Below, in pieces: positions 47,109 through 56,513 of a stretch of DNA of 64,000 nucleotides. Under the pieces are notes generated by a model. That model saw only the letters and a list, made by a program, of their open reading frames with translations, was not told the DNA's origin and did no database searches. The stretch covers positions 62,001 to 126,000 of the forward strand of contig JASBSS010000001.1 of the NCBI GenBank assembly GCA_030148805.1, given 5' to 3'. This DNA comes from Thiogranum sp. (GTDB lineage: Bacteria > Pseudomonadota > Gammaproteobacteria > DSM-19610). Made by a program: the position numbers and the translations under genes. The first letter of the stretch is position 1; each line of letters starts with the position of its first letter.

Positions 47109-47537
47109 TCAGGCGCTCTCCAACGCCGCCAGCGCATACAACCGCGCCTCGGTCACGCTCAGCACCCAGCCCTCCAGCCGCACCACTTCAGCTTGTCGAT
47201 ACTCCGTGCGCACACGCTGGCGCAGCGCGACGACCTGCGCGGCCATGTCGTCGGCGCCGCCGACCGGCGCCGCGGCGTTCACCGCCTCGTTGATATAAGC
47301 GTTCAGCGTGTCGCCATCCCTTTCCTCAGGGTGGGCCATACGGTAGGCGTTGCCCAGCCGCTGCAGCGCGGCCCGATTGCGGCTATCGAGCAGCCACTCG
47401 CTCCAGGAAGACTTCGCGGCCGTCGCATCAGGCGCATCGGTACAACCGCCCAAATAGACCGCGCCACCGACCGCCCCGGCCGCGGCGGCGAGCAGAAAGG
47501 TGCGGCGGCTGATATGACGGGTCCTGGTCTCACTCAT
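47109..47537 (-). CDS. Tat-exported small subunit of a GMC dehydrogenase
   Basis: A 142-residue protein with a twin-arginine signal (SRRTFLLAAAAGAVGG) followed by LGGC, a possible lipobox. It resembles the small subunit 3 of membrane gluconate- or sorbitol-type dehydrogenases and shares an operon with the GMC enzyme (one-base overlap). Such subunits chaperone and anchor the flavoprotein. ATG 47537 has GGAG eight bases upstream. Confidence 0.72.
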   Translation of the reverse strand: MSETRTRHISRRTFLLAAAAGAVGGAVYLGGCTDAPDATAAKSSWSEWLLDSRNRAALQRLGNAYRMAHPEERDGDTLNAYINEAVNAAAPVGGADDMAAQVVALRQRVRTEYRQAEVVRLEGWVLSVTEARLYALAALESA

Positions 47538-49069
47538 CACATACGCTCCTTCAGATGATCGGCCAGCCGCAGCGCCAACGCCACCAGGGTCAGGGTCGGG
47601 TTGGACGCCCCTGAGGTGGGGAACACCGAACTGCCGGCCACATAGAGATTGTCCATGCCGTGAACCCGGCAGTCGCGGTCGACCACGCCGCGGGTGGGGT
47701 CATCGTTCATGCGCGTCGTCCCCATGTGGTGACTGCCGCCGTTGACCTGTGCCGGCCACAGGCCGTCGTCCTCGACATGCAGCACCATCCGCCCCATGCC
47801 CAGGGCACCGAATTCCAACGCCAGCGATTGCATGTGGGTCACCAGACTGCGCCGGTCCTGTTCGCTGAGCCGCCAGTCGAGGCGGATCCTGGGCAGGCCG
47901 AGCGCGTCGCGTTGCTGCGACAGGCTGACGCGGCTGTCCGGGTTGGGCGTCTGTTCGCAGGCGCAGCCGATGCCCAGCCACAGGCCGAGGTAATCCGGAT
48001 CCTCGGGTTTCACCGGTCCTTCGCCGTCGGCCAGAAGGCGTCGCGCCGCGAGCAGCATATCGGTGTGGGTCTGCGCGCGCGCGGGATCGGCGGGTGGATT
48101 GTCCATGTGCAGCTGGTATTCGCCCGCTACGCCGGTCATGAAGGTCGCGTTGAGCAGGCGCCGTTCGCGCAAAAAACCATAGTCGGGGTTGAACGCCACT
48201 TGAACCGAACGCCCCTGGGCCGGCACCCGTTCGCGAAAGATACGCGGTATGCGGGCGAGATCGGCGGCGACGATTTCGCCGAAACCGACCAGGTGCGGGT
48301 GTTCCATGAAATAACGGCCGACCAGATCGTGTTGATTGCCCAGCCCGGCGCCGCCATTGGCCAGCAGCAACGTACGCGCGTTTTCCAGGCCGCCGGTGGC
48401 GACGACGATATAGCTGGCCGAAAGGGTGTGACGCAACCCGCTCAGAGTTCGGATCAATAGGCGCTCGGCGCGGCGGGCGTCATGATTGGCACGGATGTCG
48501 ACGACATTGGCGTTCAACAGCACCTGGACGTTGTCGGCGCGTTTCAGCTCCGGCCCGTAACGGGTTCCGAAGTGGGTCGGCCGGCTGAACTGCACGAACT
48601 GCAGACGCATCCGTCCGGTGGCGGGGCTCGGCATGTCGCCGATTTCGCGCCGCCAGTAGTCGCTGTCGTTGTAGTAGCCCGGCGCCACCTCCACGATTTC
48701 GCTGGCGGGCGGATAATAGGGGCGCAGTTCGTCGATGGTGAACGGCCAGCCACTGTGTGGCACCCAGTCGCGCGCCTCAAAATCGATCGGATCCAGGGGC
48801 CGGCAATAACCGCCCCAATGATTCGAGCTGCCGCCGAGAAAGCGCAGCCGCGAACCGACCAGTGGATAAGGAATGCCGACGCTTTCGCCCTCGTACAACG
48901 CCTGCGCGGCGGAGTCGGGCTCCAGTCCGCCGGCCTCCACCAGCGCGACTTTCACGTCGCTGCCGGCGAAGGCGCGCGCCAGGGTGATACCCGCCGGACC
49001 GCCCCCGATAATGGCCAGGTCGGCGTTGAGAGAGGTGTTGTCGGACAGCGATCGAGCGTCGATATACAT
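47537..49069 (-). CDS. GMC-family flavin oxidoreductase
   Basis: A 510-residue FAD enzyme. The Rossmann motif LAIIGGGPAGITLARAFAG opens the domain, GGSSNHWGGYCRPLDP is the GMC/choline-dehydrogenase region, and GGSHHMGTTRMNDDP with YVAGSSVFPTSGASNPTLT are near the C-terminus. It lacks its own signal peptide and could be exported with the Tat partner. The substrate is unknown; alcohols or sugars are typical. It sits inside a polyamine degradation cluster, which is unexpected. Start at 49069 is preferred over 49108 because GGGA lies just upstream. Confidence 0.83.
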   Translation of the reverse strand: MYIDARSLSDNTSLNADLAIIGGGPAGITLARAFAGSDVKVALVEAGGLEPDSAAQALYEGESVGIPYPLVGSRLRFLGGSSNHWGGYCRPLDPIDFEARDWVPHSGWPFTIDELRPYYPPASEIVEVAPGYYNDSDYWRREIGDMPSPATGRMRLQFVQFSRPTHFGTRYGPELKRADNVQVLLNANVVDIRANHDARRAERLLIRTLSGLRHTLSASYIVVATGGLENARTLLLANGGAGLGNQHDLVGRYFMEHPHLVGFGEIVAADLARIPRIFRERVPAQGRSVQVAFNPDYGFLRERRLLNATFMTGVAGEYQLHMDNPPADPARAQTHTDMLLAARRLLADGEGPVKPEDPDYLGLWLGIGCACEQTPNPDSRVSLSQQRDALGLPRIRLDWRLSEQDRRSLVTHMQSLALEFGALGMGRMVLHVEDDGLWPAQVNGGSHHMGTTRMNDDPTRGVVDRDCRVHGMDNLYVAGSSVFPTSGASNPTLTLVALALRLADHLKERM

Positions 49070-49222
49070 GCGTATCCCGCGTGGTGAATAGGACAATGGG
49101 CGGCGCACAGCCGGCCGGCATCATAGCGTTTTCCGCGTTGGGCCCGCCACCGGTATTGCGCGCTCGACAAGGACCACTGCCGCGTCACTTGGTTCCCCCG
49201 CCCCCCGGGGCCGTTGCCTCGC

Positions 49223-50725
49223 TCAAGGATCGAGGTTGATCCAGGTGGCTTTAATTTCGGTGTACTTTTCCAGGGCGTGAATGGATTTGTCACGACCGTT
49301 GCCGGATTGCTTGAAGCCGCCGAACGGGGCGGTCATGTCGCCGCCGTCGTAGTAGTTGACCCAGACGCTGCCGGCGCGCAGTTTGCGCGCCATTTTGTGC
49401 GCCCGGGTGATGTCCGAGGTCCACACCGCCGCGGCCAGCCCATAGGGCGAGTCGTTCGCCAGTGCCAAGGCTTCCTCGTCCTGTTCGAACTCGATGCACG
49501 CCAGGACCGGACCGAAGATTTCTTCCTGCGCGATGGTCATCTGCGGCGAGACGCCCTCGAATACGGTCGGCTCGAGATAATAGCCGCCGCTGTCGCGCCG
49601 GCATTGGCTGCCTCCGGAGCGCAGCCGCGCGCCCTCCTCGCGCCCCCGCTCGATATAGGCGCTGACGCGCTCGAACTGGGCGCGATCGACGATGGCCCCC
49701 ATGCGCGTGGCCGGGTCGAGCGGATCGCCCGGCTGCATGCGCCGCCCCGCGGCCACCACGCGTTCGAGAAACTCCTCGCGAATGTCACGGTGTACCAGCA
49801 GGCGCGAGGCCGCCGTGCACACCTCACCCTGGTTATAGAACACGCCGCTGGCCGCGGCTTCGGCGGCGGTCTCGAGATTGGGTGCATCGGGAAACACGAT
49901 ATTCGGGCTTTTGCCACCGCATTCCATGAACGCGCGCTTCATATTGCTGGTGCCGGCGATGCCCATCAGGTGTTTGCCCACGGCGGTGGAACCGGTGAAC
50001 ACCAGACCGTCGACATCCAGGTGCGCCGCCAGCGGTTCGCCCGCCTCCTCGCCGTAACCGGGCAAAACGTTCAACACCCCCTCGGGGAGACCCGCCTCGA
50101 GCGCCAGTTCGGCCAGGCGCAACGCCGTGAGTGGCGACTTTTCCGACGGTTTGAGAATCACGCTGTTTCCGGTGGCCAGTGCCGGCGCCAGTTTCCAGGC
50201 CGCCATCAGCAGGGGAAAATTCCAGGGAACGATCGCTGCCACCACTCCCAGGGGTTCGCGCGTGATCAGGCCGAGCTCATTGGGTCCGGTCGGGGCGATC
50301 TCGGCATACCACTTGTCGATCACCTCGCCGTTCCAGGCGAAACAGCGCACCGTGGCCGCCAGATCCACGTTCAGACTGTCATGGATCGGCTTGCCCATGT
50401 CGAGCGTTTCCAACAGCGCCAGTTCCTCGGCATGGGCCTCGATCGACTGCGCCAGGCGTATCAGTACCCGTTTGCGCGCAACCGGCGGCATCTCGGACCA
50501 GACGCCGCGGTCAAAGGCACGCCGCGCCGCGCGCACGGCCAGTTCCACGTCCTGGTGGTCGCAACGCGCCACTTGCGCCAGCCGGCGCCCGTCCACCGGG
50601 CTGAGACACTCGAAGCGCCGGGCGCTGCAGGCGTCCACATAACGCCCGTCGATGAACGCCTGGTGGCGCGGTTGCAGTCGTTGCGCCTGGGCGCGCCAAT
50701 AATCGAGAGACCGCGTTGCTGTCAT
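49223..50725 (-). CDS. puuC: Gamma-glutamyl-aminobutyraldehyde dehydrogenase (PuuC-like)
   Basis: A 500-residue NAD(P)-dependent aldehyde dehydrogenase. The general base is in AFMECGGKSPNIVF and the catalytic Cys in NQGEVCTAASRLL. PWNFPLLMAAWKLAPALATG and [13 protein letters not shown] are family motifs. Sequence resembles PuuC/AldB-type enzymes. It would oxidise the aldehyde from PuuB to gamma-glutamyl-GABA. It is downstream of the puuR-like regulator. Confidence 0.88.
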   Translation of the reverse strand: MTATRSLDYWRAQAQRLQPRHQAFIDGRYVDACSARRFECLSPVDGRRLAQVARCDHQDVELAVRAARRAFDRGVWSEMPPVARKRVLIRLAQSIEAHAEELALLETLDMGKPIHDSLNVDLAATVRCFAWNGEVIDKWYAEIAPTGPNELGLITREPLGVVAAIVPWNFPLLMAAWKLAPALATGNSVILKPSEKSPLTALRLAELALEAGLPEGVLNVLPGYGEEAGEPLAAHLDVDGLVFTGSTAVGKHLMGIAGTSNMKRAFMECGGKSPNIVFPDAPNLETAAEAAASGVFYNQGEVCTAASRLLVHRDIREEFLERVVAAGRRMQPGDPLDPATRMGAIVDRAQFERVSAYIERGREEGARLRSGGSQCRRDSGGYYLEPTVFEGVSPQMTIAQEEIFGPVLACIEFEQDEEALALANDSPYGLAAAVWTSDITRAHKMARKLRAGSVWVNYYDGGDMTAPFGGFKQSGNGRDKSIHALEKYTEIKATWINLDP

Positions 50726-50761
50726 CACTGCTACTCCCTGGGGTCGGGGGTTAAGCCAAGG

Positions 50762-51316
50762 CTAGAAGGTGGGTGGCGTGCTGGCACTGACAAGGATCAG
50801 CTCGTCCTCGCCGATGTTGCGAAAACGATGCGCACGGCTGCTTTCGAAATAATAGCCCTCACCGGGCCCGAGCACCGCAACCCGCTCACCCACGGTCAAC
50901 TCCAGGGTCCCCTGGATCACGACACCGCCTTCCTCGCCTTCGTGTTGCAGCATTTCCTTGCCGGTGTCGCTGCCGGGGGCCATCACCTCTCGCAGCAGAC
51001 ATAATTGCCGGTCGGGACGGCCGGCGCCAATCAAAAAATATTCAATTCCCTGGCCGCCGAGGTCCGGCTGCTGCTGCGGCGTGAACACGAACTGTTCCTC
51101 GCTGTCGGGGGCCAGATCCAGGGTGAAAAAGTCCCCCAGACCGATGGGGATGCCGTCGAGCACTTTCTTCAGTGAGCCCACCGAGGGACTGACCCGGTTC
51201 TGTTCGATCAAGGAAATGGTGCTGTTGGTCACGCCCACCCGCTTGGCCAGTTCGCGCTGGGAAAAGCCTTTCATCTTCCGAATCGCGCGCAATCTCGCAC
51301 CCACGTCTAGAGTCAT
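50762..51316 (-). CDS. puuR: PuuR-like XRE-cupin transcriptional regulator
   Basis: A 184-residue protein with an N-terminal helix-turn-helix (RLRAIRKMKGFSQRELAKRV followed by VTNSTISLIEQ) and a C-terminal cupin (HEGEEGGVVIQGTLELTVGE, GPGEGYYFESSRAHRFRN). This is the architecture of Escherichia coli PuuR, which represses the puu genes and is relieved by putrescine. ATG 51316 is used. AT-rich inverted sequences resembling the PuuR site lie in the divergent promoter region. Confidence 0.9.
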   Translation of the reverse strand: MTLDVGARLRAIRKMKGFSQRELAKRVGVTNSTISLIEQNRVSPSVGSLKKVLDGIPIGLGDFFTLDLAPDSEEQFVFTPQQQPDLGGQGIEYFLIGAGRPDRQLCLLREVMAPGSDTGKEMLQHEGEEGGVVIQGTLELTVGERVAVLGPGEGYYFESSRAHRFRNIGEDELILVSASTPPTF

Positions 51317-51352
51317 GGCGTACCGTCCGCTTTTTGCCGGGATGCCCTCATA

Positions 51353-51402
51353 TGTCAATTATATTAAAATTTTTCCCCGGAATTGTTAATTTTATTGAAC
51401 AA
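51353..51402. promoter_or_regulatory. Putative PuuR operator pair
   Basis: TGTCAATTATATTAA at 51353-51367 and, in the opposite sense, AATTTTATTGAACA at 51388-51401 are related inverted sequences. The second resembles the Escherichia coli PuuR target AAAATATAATGAACA. Both lie between puuR and the omega-aminotransferase gene, so autoregulation and control of the divergent operon are likely. The surroundings are very AT-rich compared with the genes. Confidence 0.6.
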
Positions 51403-51407
51403 ACATA

Positions 51408-51438
51408 GAATAGCTTGAACCGACTGCTCAAGCTATTC
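51408..51438 (+). promoter_or_regulatory. Perfect 11-bp inverted repeat in the aminotransferase leader
   Basis: GAATAGCTTGA (51408-51418) and TCAAGCTATTC (51428-51438) are exact inverted copies with a nine-base loop. The repeat ends eight bases before ATG 51447, over the place where a ribosome-binding site should be; no good one is visible. It is either an operator for a dimeric regulator or an mRNA hairpin affecting translation start. Confidence 0.6.
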
Positions 51439-51446
51439 CATAGGCC

Positions 51447-52784
51447 ATGACGCGCGAAACTTCCGCCAATCCCCTCCCCACCAGCCTCGAGGCCTTCTGG
51501 ATGCCGTTCAGCGCCAACCGGCAGTTCAAGGCCGCGCCACGCCTGCTGCAGGCCGCCAGTGGCATGTTCTACACCGCGGTGGACGGCCGCCAGGTACTCG
51601 ACGGGACGGCCGGACTCTGGTGCTGCAACGCCGGGCACGGCCGGGCGGAGATTGCGCGCGCGGTGAGCGCACAGATCGCCCAGCTCGACTACGCCCCTTC
51701 CTTTCAACTGGGCCATCCGCTTGCCTTCACCCTGGCCGAACGCCTGGCCCAGCTCAGCCCGCCCGGCCTCGACCATGTGTTTTTCACCAACTCCGGCTCC
51801 GAGGCCGTCGACACCGCCTTGAAGATCGCGCTGGCCTACCATCGCGCCCGCGGCGAAGGCGGCCGCACGCGCCTGATCGGACGCGAAAAGGCCTATCACG
51901 GCGTGGGCTTCGGGGGCATTTCGGTCGGCGGGCTGGGCAACAACCGCAAGGCCTTCGGCAACCTGCTCGCCGGGGTCGATCATCTGCGCCACACGCTGGA
52001 TCTGGAGCGCAACGCCTTCAGCAAAGGGCTGCCGGTACAGGGCGCGGAACTGGCGGACGATCTGGAGCGTCTGTGCCAGTTGCACGATCCGTCCACCATC
52101 GCCGCGGTGATCGTCGAACCGGTGGCCGGGTCCGCCGGCGTGATCCTGCCGCCGAGAGGCTATCTGCAGCGCCTGCGCGAGATCTGCGACCGCCACGGGA
52201 TCCTGCTGATCTTCGACGAAGTGATCACCGGCTTCGGCCGCCTGGGCGAGGCCTTCGCCGCCCAGCGCTTCGGGGTGCGTCCGGATCTGATCACCGCGGC
52301 CAAGGGTCTGAGCAATGGCGCCATACCGATGGGCGCGGTATTGGTCGACCGACACGTCCACGAAGCGTTCATGCAGGGGCCGGAGAACCTGATCGAATTT
52401 TTCCACGGCTATACTTATTCCGGCCATCCGGTGGCCTGCGCGGCCGCGCTGGCGGCGCTGGAGATCTACGCGGGGGAAGGCCTGTTCGAGCGGACGCGCG
52501 AGCTGGAGGGTGACTGGGAGGCGGCGGCACACGCGCTGGCCGATCTGCCGCACGTGGTGGACGTGCGCAATTTCGGTCTGGTCGCCGCTATCGACCTGGC
52601 ACCGCGCGAACAACAACCCGGGGCGCGCGGCTACGAGGTCTTCACGGACTGTTTCCACCAGCGTGATCTGCTGATACGGGTGACCGGCGACACCATCGCC
52701 CTGTCGCCGCCGCTGATCGTCGAGACCGGACAGATCGATCGGATGTTCGAGACGCTGCGCGCCGCCATCGGCCGAATCACCTGA
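51447..52784 (+). CDS. Omega-amino-acid:pyruvate aminotransferase
   Basis: A 445-residue class-III PLP aminotransferase. Motifs are [38 protein letters not shown] and, with the PLP lysine, [33 protein letters not shown] also occurs. It matches the beta-alanine:pyruvate group, producing malonate semialdehyde and alanine. It is distinct from the SpuC-like enzyme at 40619-41995. Followed by alanine dehydrogenase and MmsA. Confidence 0.88.
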   Translation: MTRETSANPLPTSLEAFWMPFSANRQFKAAPRLLQAASGMFYTAVDGRQVLDGTAGLWCCNAGHGRAEIARAVSAQIAQLDYAPSFQLGHPLAFTLAERLAQLSPPGLDHVFFTNSGSEAVDTALKIALAYHRARGEGGRTRLIGREKAYHGVGFGGISVGGLGNNRKAFGNLLAGVDHLRHTLDLERNAFSKGLPVQGAELADDLERLCQLHDPSTIAAVIVEPVAGSAGVILPPRGYLQRLREICDRHGILLIFDEVITGFGRLGEAFAAQRFGVRPDLITAAKGLSNGAIPMGAVLVDRHVHEAFMQGPENLIEFFHGYTYSGHPVACAAALAALEIYAGEGLFERTRELEGDWEAAAHALADLPHVVDVRNFGLVAAIDLAPREQQPGARGYEVFTDCFHQRDLLIRVTGDTIALSPPLIVETGQIDRMFETLRAAIGRIT

Positions 52785-52804
52785 ACCACTGCAACGAGGT
52801 AACC

Positions 52805-53932
52805 ATGCTGATCGGAGTTCCCAAGGAGATCAAGAATCACGAATACCGCGTCGGCCTGACACCGGCCGGCGCGCGCGAGCTGATCGCGCACGGTCATCAG
52901 GTTCTGGTCGAGCGCGGCGCAGGTGCCGGCATCGGTCTGGACGACGCGAGCTATCTTGCCGCCGGCGCCGCCATCGCCGCCGACGCCGCCGAGGTTTTCG
53001 CCGCCGCCGAGTTGATCGTCAAGGTGAAGGAACCCCAGCCGCAGGAATGCCGCCGCCTGCGCCGCGGTCAGACGTTGTTCACCTATCTGCACCTGGCGCC
53101 GGACCCGCAACAGGCGCAACTGCTGCTCGCCAGCGGCGCCACCTGCATCGCCTACGAGACCGTCACCGACGATCACGGCGGCCTGCCGTTGCTGACACCT
53201 ATGAGCGAAGTGGCCGGACGCATGGCGGTGCAGGAAGGCGCGCACTGCCTGCAGAAAGCCCAGGGGGGTTCCGGCGTGCTGCTCGGTGGGGTGCCCGGCG
53301 TGATCCCCGGTCACGTCAGCGTCATCGGCGGCGGCGTGGTCGGCCTGAACGCCGCGCGCATCGCCATGGGCATGGGCGCCGAGGTGACCATCCTCGACCG
53401 CTCCCTGGCACGGCTGAAACAGATCGACGACCTCTACGGCGAACGGCTCAACACCCTCTATTCCAGCGCCGACGCCATCGAACAGCAATTGAAACTCGCC
53501 GACCTGGTGATCGGCGCGGTTCTGGTGCCCGGCGCGGCCGCACCGCGACTGGTGACCCGCCCGATGCTGCAACTGATGAAACCCGGTTCGGTGCTGGTCG
53601 ACGTCGCCATCGACCAGGGCGGCTGCTTCGAGACCAGCCGCCCCACCACCCACGAGGCGCCCACCTACAGCGTCGATGGCATCATCCACTACTGTGTCGC
53701 CAACATGCCCGGCGGGGTGGCCCGCACCGCGACCTTCGCCCTGACCAACGCCACCCTGCCCTTCGCCCTGGCGCTGGCCGACAAAGGCAGCGCGCGCGCC
53801 CTGCGCGAGGATCCGCACCTGTTGAACGGCCTCAATATCCACGCCGGACAAATCACGCATGCCGCGGTCGCCAGCGCGCTGGAACATGCTTATGTACCGG
53901 CGCGCGACGCCTTGCAGGCCGACGCCGCCTGA
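52805..53932 (+). CDS. ald: Alanine dehydrogenase
   Basis: A 375-residue NAD-dependent enzyme, L-alanine to pyruvate plus ammonium. The signature is [20 protein letters not shown], with the NAD-binding [20 protein letters not shown] and [13 protein letters not shown]. In this operon it would regenerate the pyruvate consumed by the aminotransferase. Full length, GAGGTAACC before ATG. Its stop overlaps the mmsA start by one base. Confidence 0.95.
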   Translation: MLIGVPKEIKNHEYRVGLTPAGARELIAHGHQVLVERGAGAGIGLDDASYLAAGAAIAADAAEVFAAAELIVKVKEPQPQECRRLRRGQTLFTYLHLAPDPQQAQLLLASGATCIAYETVTDDHGGLPLLTPMSEVAGRMAVQEGAHCLQKAQGGSGVLLGGVPGVIPGHVSVIGGGVVGLNAARIAMGMGAEVTILDRSLARLKQIDDLYGERLNTLYSSADAIEQQLKLADLVIGAVLVPGAAAPRLVTRPMLQLMKPGSVLVDVAIDQGGCFETSRPTTHEAPTYSVDGIIHYCVANMPGGVARTATFALTNATLPFALALADKGSARALREDPHLLNGLNIHAGQITHAAVASALEHAYVPARDALQADAA

Positions 53933-55461
53933 TGGCCGTGGACACGCAGGGCGAAACGCCGGCGGCGGAACCGCCGCTCATCGGCCATTTCATCGACGGA
54001 GACACCTATCGCGACCCCGGCGCACGCCTCGCCGAGGTCTTCGACCCCGCCACCGGCGAGGCCTGCGCCCGGGTAGCGCTCGCCGACCTGACCACCACGG
54101 AGGCGGCCATCGCCGCGGCCGCGGCGGCGTGGCCAGCCTGGGCAGCGGTGACGCCCCTGAACCGGGCCCGGGTGCTGTTTCGCTTCAAGGCGCTGTGCGA
54201 ACAGCACGCCGAGGACCTGAGCGCGCTGATCACCCGCGAACACGGCAAGACGCTCGCCGATGCCGCCGGCGAACTGGCGCGCGGTCTGGAGGTGGTCGAG
54301 TTCGCCTGCGGCATTCCCCACTTGCTGAAAGGCGAGTTTTCCCGCGACGTGGGTCGCGCGGTCGACGCCTGGTCGGAAACCGCGCCGCTCGGGGTGGTCG
54401 CCGGGATCACGCCCTTCAATTTCCCCGCCATGGTGCCCTTGTGGATGTTTCCCATCGCGCTGGCCTGTGGCAACACCTTTATTCTCAAGCCCAGCGAACG
54501 CGATCCCTCGGCGGCGCTGCGAATGGCGCAACTGTTGACTCAGGCGGGGCTACCCGACGGAGTGTTCAATGTCGTCAACGGCGACAAGGAGACCGTCGAG
54601 GTGCTGTTGCGCGACCCCCGGGTGGAGGCGGTATCGTTCGTCGGCTCGACGCCGGTGGCGCAATCGGTCTACCGCACCGGCTGCGCCCATGGCAAGCGGG
54701 TACAGGCGCTCGGGGGCGCGAAAAACCATATGGTCGTCCTACCCGACGCCGATCTGGAGCAGGCGGTCGGCGCGCTCATGGGAGCGGCCTACGGGTCGGC
54801 GGGGGAGCGCTGCATGGCCATATCGGTGGCCGTCTGCGTCGGCGAGAATACCGCCGATCGATTGGTGGACGCGCTGGCGCCGCGGGTACGCGCGCTGAAA
54901 ATCGGCGACGGGCGTCAACCCGGAACCGAAATGGGGCCGCTGATCTCACGCGAACACCTGCAACGGGTGAGTGCCTATGTCGCCAGCGGCGTGGCCGAGG
55001 GCGCCGAGCTGGTGGTCGACGGGCGCGAGGCGAACGTCGCGGGCGGCGGCTTTTTCCTCGGCGGTTGCCTGTTCGACCACGTCCAGCCGCGGATGAAGAT
55101 CTATCGCGAGGAAATTTTCGGACCGGTATTGGCCGTGGTCCGGGTCGCCGACCTCGACAGCGCCTGCCGCCTGATCAACGGCCACGAATACGGGAACGGA
55201 ACCGCGATCTTCACCCGCGACGGCGCCGCCGCGCGTCGTTTCACGCGCGCCATCGAAGTGGGGATGGTCGGTATCAACGTACCGATTCCGGTCCCTATGG
55301 CGTTCCACAGTTTCGGCGGTTGGAAACGCTCGTTGTTCGGGCCGCTGCACATACACGGCCCCGATGGCGTGCGCTTCTACACCCGGCTGAAAACCATTAC
55401 CGCCCGCTGGCCGGACGGCCAAGGCGCTGGCACCGAATTCACCTTGCCCGTGATGCGCTGA
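53932..55461 (+). CDS. mmsA: CoA-acylating methylmalonate-semialdehyde dehydrogenase
   Basis: A 509-residue aldehyde dehydrogenase. The catalytic Cys is in [17 protein letters not shown] and [21 protein letters not shown] is an MmsA hallmark. MmsA converts malonate or methylmalonate semialdehyde with CoA to acetyl- or propionyl-CoA and CO2. Here it should complete a beta-alanine pathway. Start at ATG 53932 overlaps the ald stop by one base (TGATG). Confidence 0.93.
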   Translation: MAVDTQGETPAAEPPLIGHFIDGDTYRDPGARLAEVFDPATGEACARVALADLTTTEAAIAAAAAAWPAWAAVTPLNRARVLFRFKALCEQHAEDLSALITREHGKTLADAAGELARGLEVVEFACGIPHLLKGEFSRDVGRAVDAWSETAPLGVVAGITPFNFPAMVPLWMFPIALACGNTFILKPSERDPSAALRMAQLLTQAGLPDGVFNVVNGDKETVEVLLRDPRVEAVSFVGSTPVAQSVYRTGCAHGKRVQALGGAKNHMVVLPDADLEQAVGALMGAAYGSAGERCMAISVAVCVGENTADRLVDALAPRVRALKIGDGRQPGTEMGPLISREHLQRVSAYVASGVAEGAELVVDGREANVAGGGFFLGGCLFDHVQPRMKIYREEIFGPVLAVVRVADLDSACRLINGHEYGNGTAIFTRDGAAARRFTRAIEVGMVGINVPIPVPMAFHSFGGWKRSLFGPLHIHGPDGVRFYTRLKTITARWPDGQGAGTEFTLPVMR

Positions 55462-55766
55462 CACTACCTCGGGTTTTCCACAGAAGCTGTGGATAAGTAT
55501 GTGTACAACGCCACGTCAGTGAGCGGAAAAGCCGAAAAGCGCAGTGTTTGAATCAGATTGGCGGATTTTTGCGCAATCCATAAAAATTATTTTTTATCAA
55601 TTAGTTATAACTGTTTTTTGGACTGGGTATGAAGTGAAGGGGCTTTCGTCCAGACCCTTTATTACCGCTCTGTTACCGGTGTGAATAAAGCCGCCGGCGG
55701 CTATCCAAGCGCGCCCCCAATGTCAATCCCCCGGGTACGGTTTTTTCCGCCCCTCACTGCCATTTT
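55462..55766. other. Convergent AT-rich intergenic region with DnaA-box-like motifs
   Basis: A 305-base gap between two convergent genes with no coding signal. It contains TTTTCCACA (55474-55482, plus), TTATCCACA (55488-55496, minus), a one-mismatch box TTGTACACA (55500-55508, minus) and TTATTCACA (55680-55688, minus). Three fit the DnaA box TTWTNCACA exactly. Between them lies an AT-rich tract (about 55576-55622). The first two form an inverted pair that could also be a hairpin. It might be a replication origin element, a DnaA-titration site, or a chance arrangement with a terminator. Confidence 0.4.
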
Positions 55767-56513
55767 TCAAGGCTCGGAACGCCAGTCGAGCCTGGCGACG
55801 GCCTGGCGGAATTTCTGGTCATAGGGCTTGGCCTCGACGGCGATGTTCCTGGCGACGAACGCGGTGGGAAGTCGCAGCGCAACCTCCACTTCCTGGCGTC
55901 GCCTGAAGTTCATTTTCACAAACGCACCGCCATCCGGCGAGACCTTCTCCAAGGGCAAACGCACCGGATCACCGTCGATCAGTCCGTTGACGGCGATCCA
56001 GATCGTTCCCACCACCTGGGCCTCGGGATCGCCGCCGTGGACCACGTTGAAGCGCAACCGATAGCCGCGCTCTCCGGCCGCTTCGCTCACCCGCATATCC
56101 TGAAGGCGCAATCTGTTGTCAGCGACCGGAGTGCCTACGGCCGCGACTGGCGGCTTGGGTGCGGGCGTGGGGGTGGGGGTGGGGGTGGGGGTGGGGGGAA
56201 CCGGTTCAGCCGGATCGCGGTTAGCGCTGGCGTCGGTCCGCGCCCCGCTCGCCTGTCTGACGCGAAGCTCCCGTTGCAGGCTGGCGACCTGCTGTTGCAA
56301 GGCATCCCGTTGCGCTTCCAGGGCGCTCACCCGAGCCTGCTCCCCAGCGGCCGCCGAGCTTGTACCACCGCCAGGCGCATGCAGTCGACCATAGCGATAC
56401 GCCAGCGCGGCCACCAGTACCAGGGCGATCACTGTCAGCAGCAATAGCAAGCCGCGCTTGGGCGGATTGGTGTGCACCACCACTCTCGGCACCTGCACTT
56501 TTTTACTTCCCAT
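55767..56513 (-). CDS. Coiled-coil, membrane-anchored hypothetical protein
   Basis: A 248-residue protein that resembles the DUF6776-type proteins of gammaproteobacteria, though I cannot confirm the family. A transmembrane helix (residues 20-38, LLLLLTVIALVLVAALAY), a short coiled coil (residues 58-85, SALEAQRDALQQQVASLQRE), a Thr-Pro repeat linker (PTPTPTPTPTPAP) and a C-terminal beta-rich periplasmic domain follow in order. The linker is encoded by a GGTGGG hexamer repeat at about 56167-56196. Function unknown. Confidence 0.7.
   Translation of the reverse strand: MGSKKVQVPRVVVHTNPPKRGLLLLLTVIALVLVAALAYRYGRLHAPGGGTSSAAAGEQARVSALEAQRDALQQQVASLQRELRVRQASGARTDASANRDPAEPVPPTPTPTPTPTPAPKPPVAAVGTPVADNRLRLQDMRVSEAAGERGYRLRFNVVHGGDPEAQVVGTIWIAVNGLIDGDPVRLPLEKVSPDGGAFVKMNFRRRQEVEVALRLPTAFVARNIAVEAKPYDQKFRQAVARLDWRSEP
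56167..56197 (-). repeat. Hexanucleotide (GGTGGG)n repeat inside a gene
   Basis: About five copies of a G-rich hexamer (read on the plus strand) encode the Thr-Pro linker of the 55767-56513 protein. The purity suggests recent slippage. Length changes of six bases would keep the frame, so it would vary linker length rather than switch the gene off. The G-runs could form a quadruplex. Confidence 0.7.

Noticed and set aside
53047-55461. An apparent Ald-MmsA fusion frame
   Set aside because: The N-terminal extension is alanine dehydrogenase read out of frame; ATG 53932 is the natural mmsA start.
56167-56197. G-rich hexamer repeat considered as a CRISPR or noncoding repeat
   Set aside because: It has no spacers and lies within a coding frame giving Thr-Pro.
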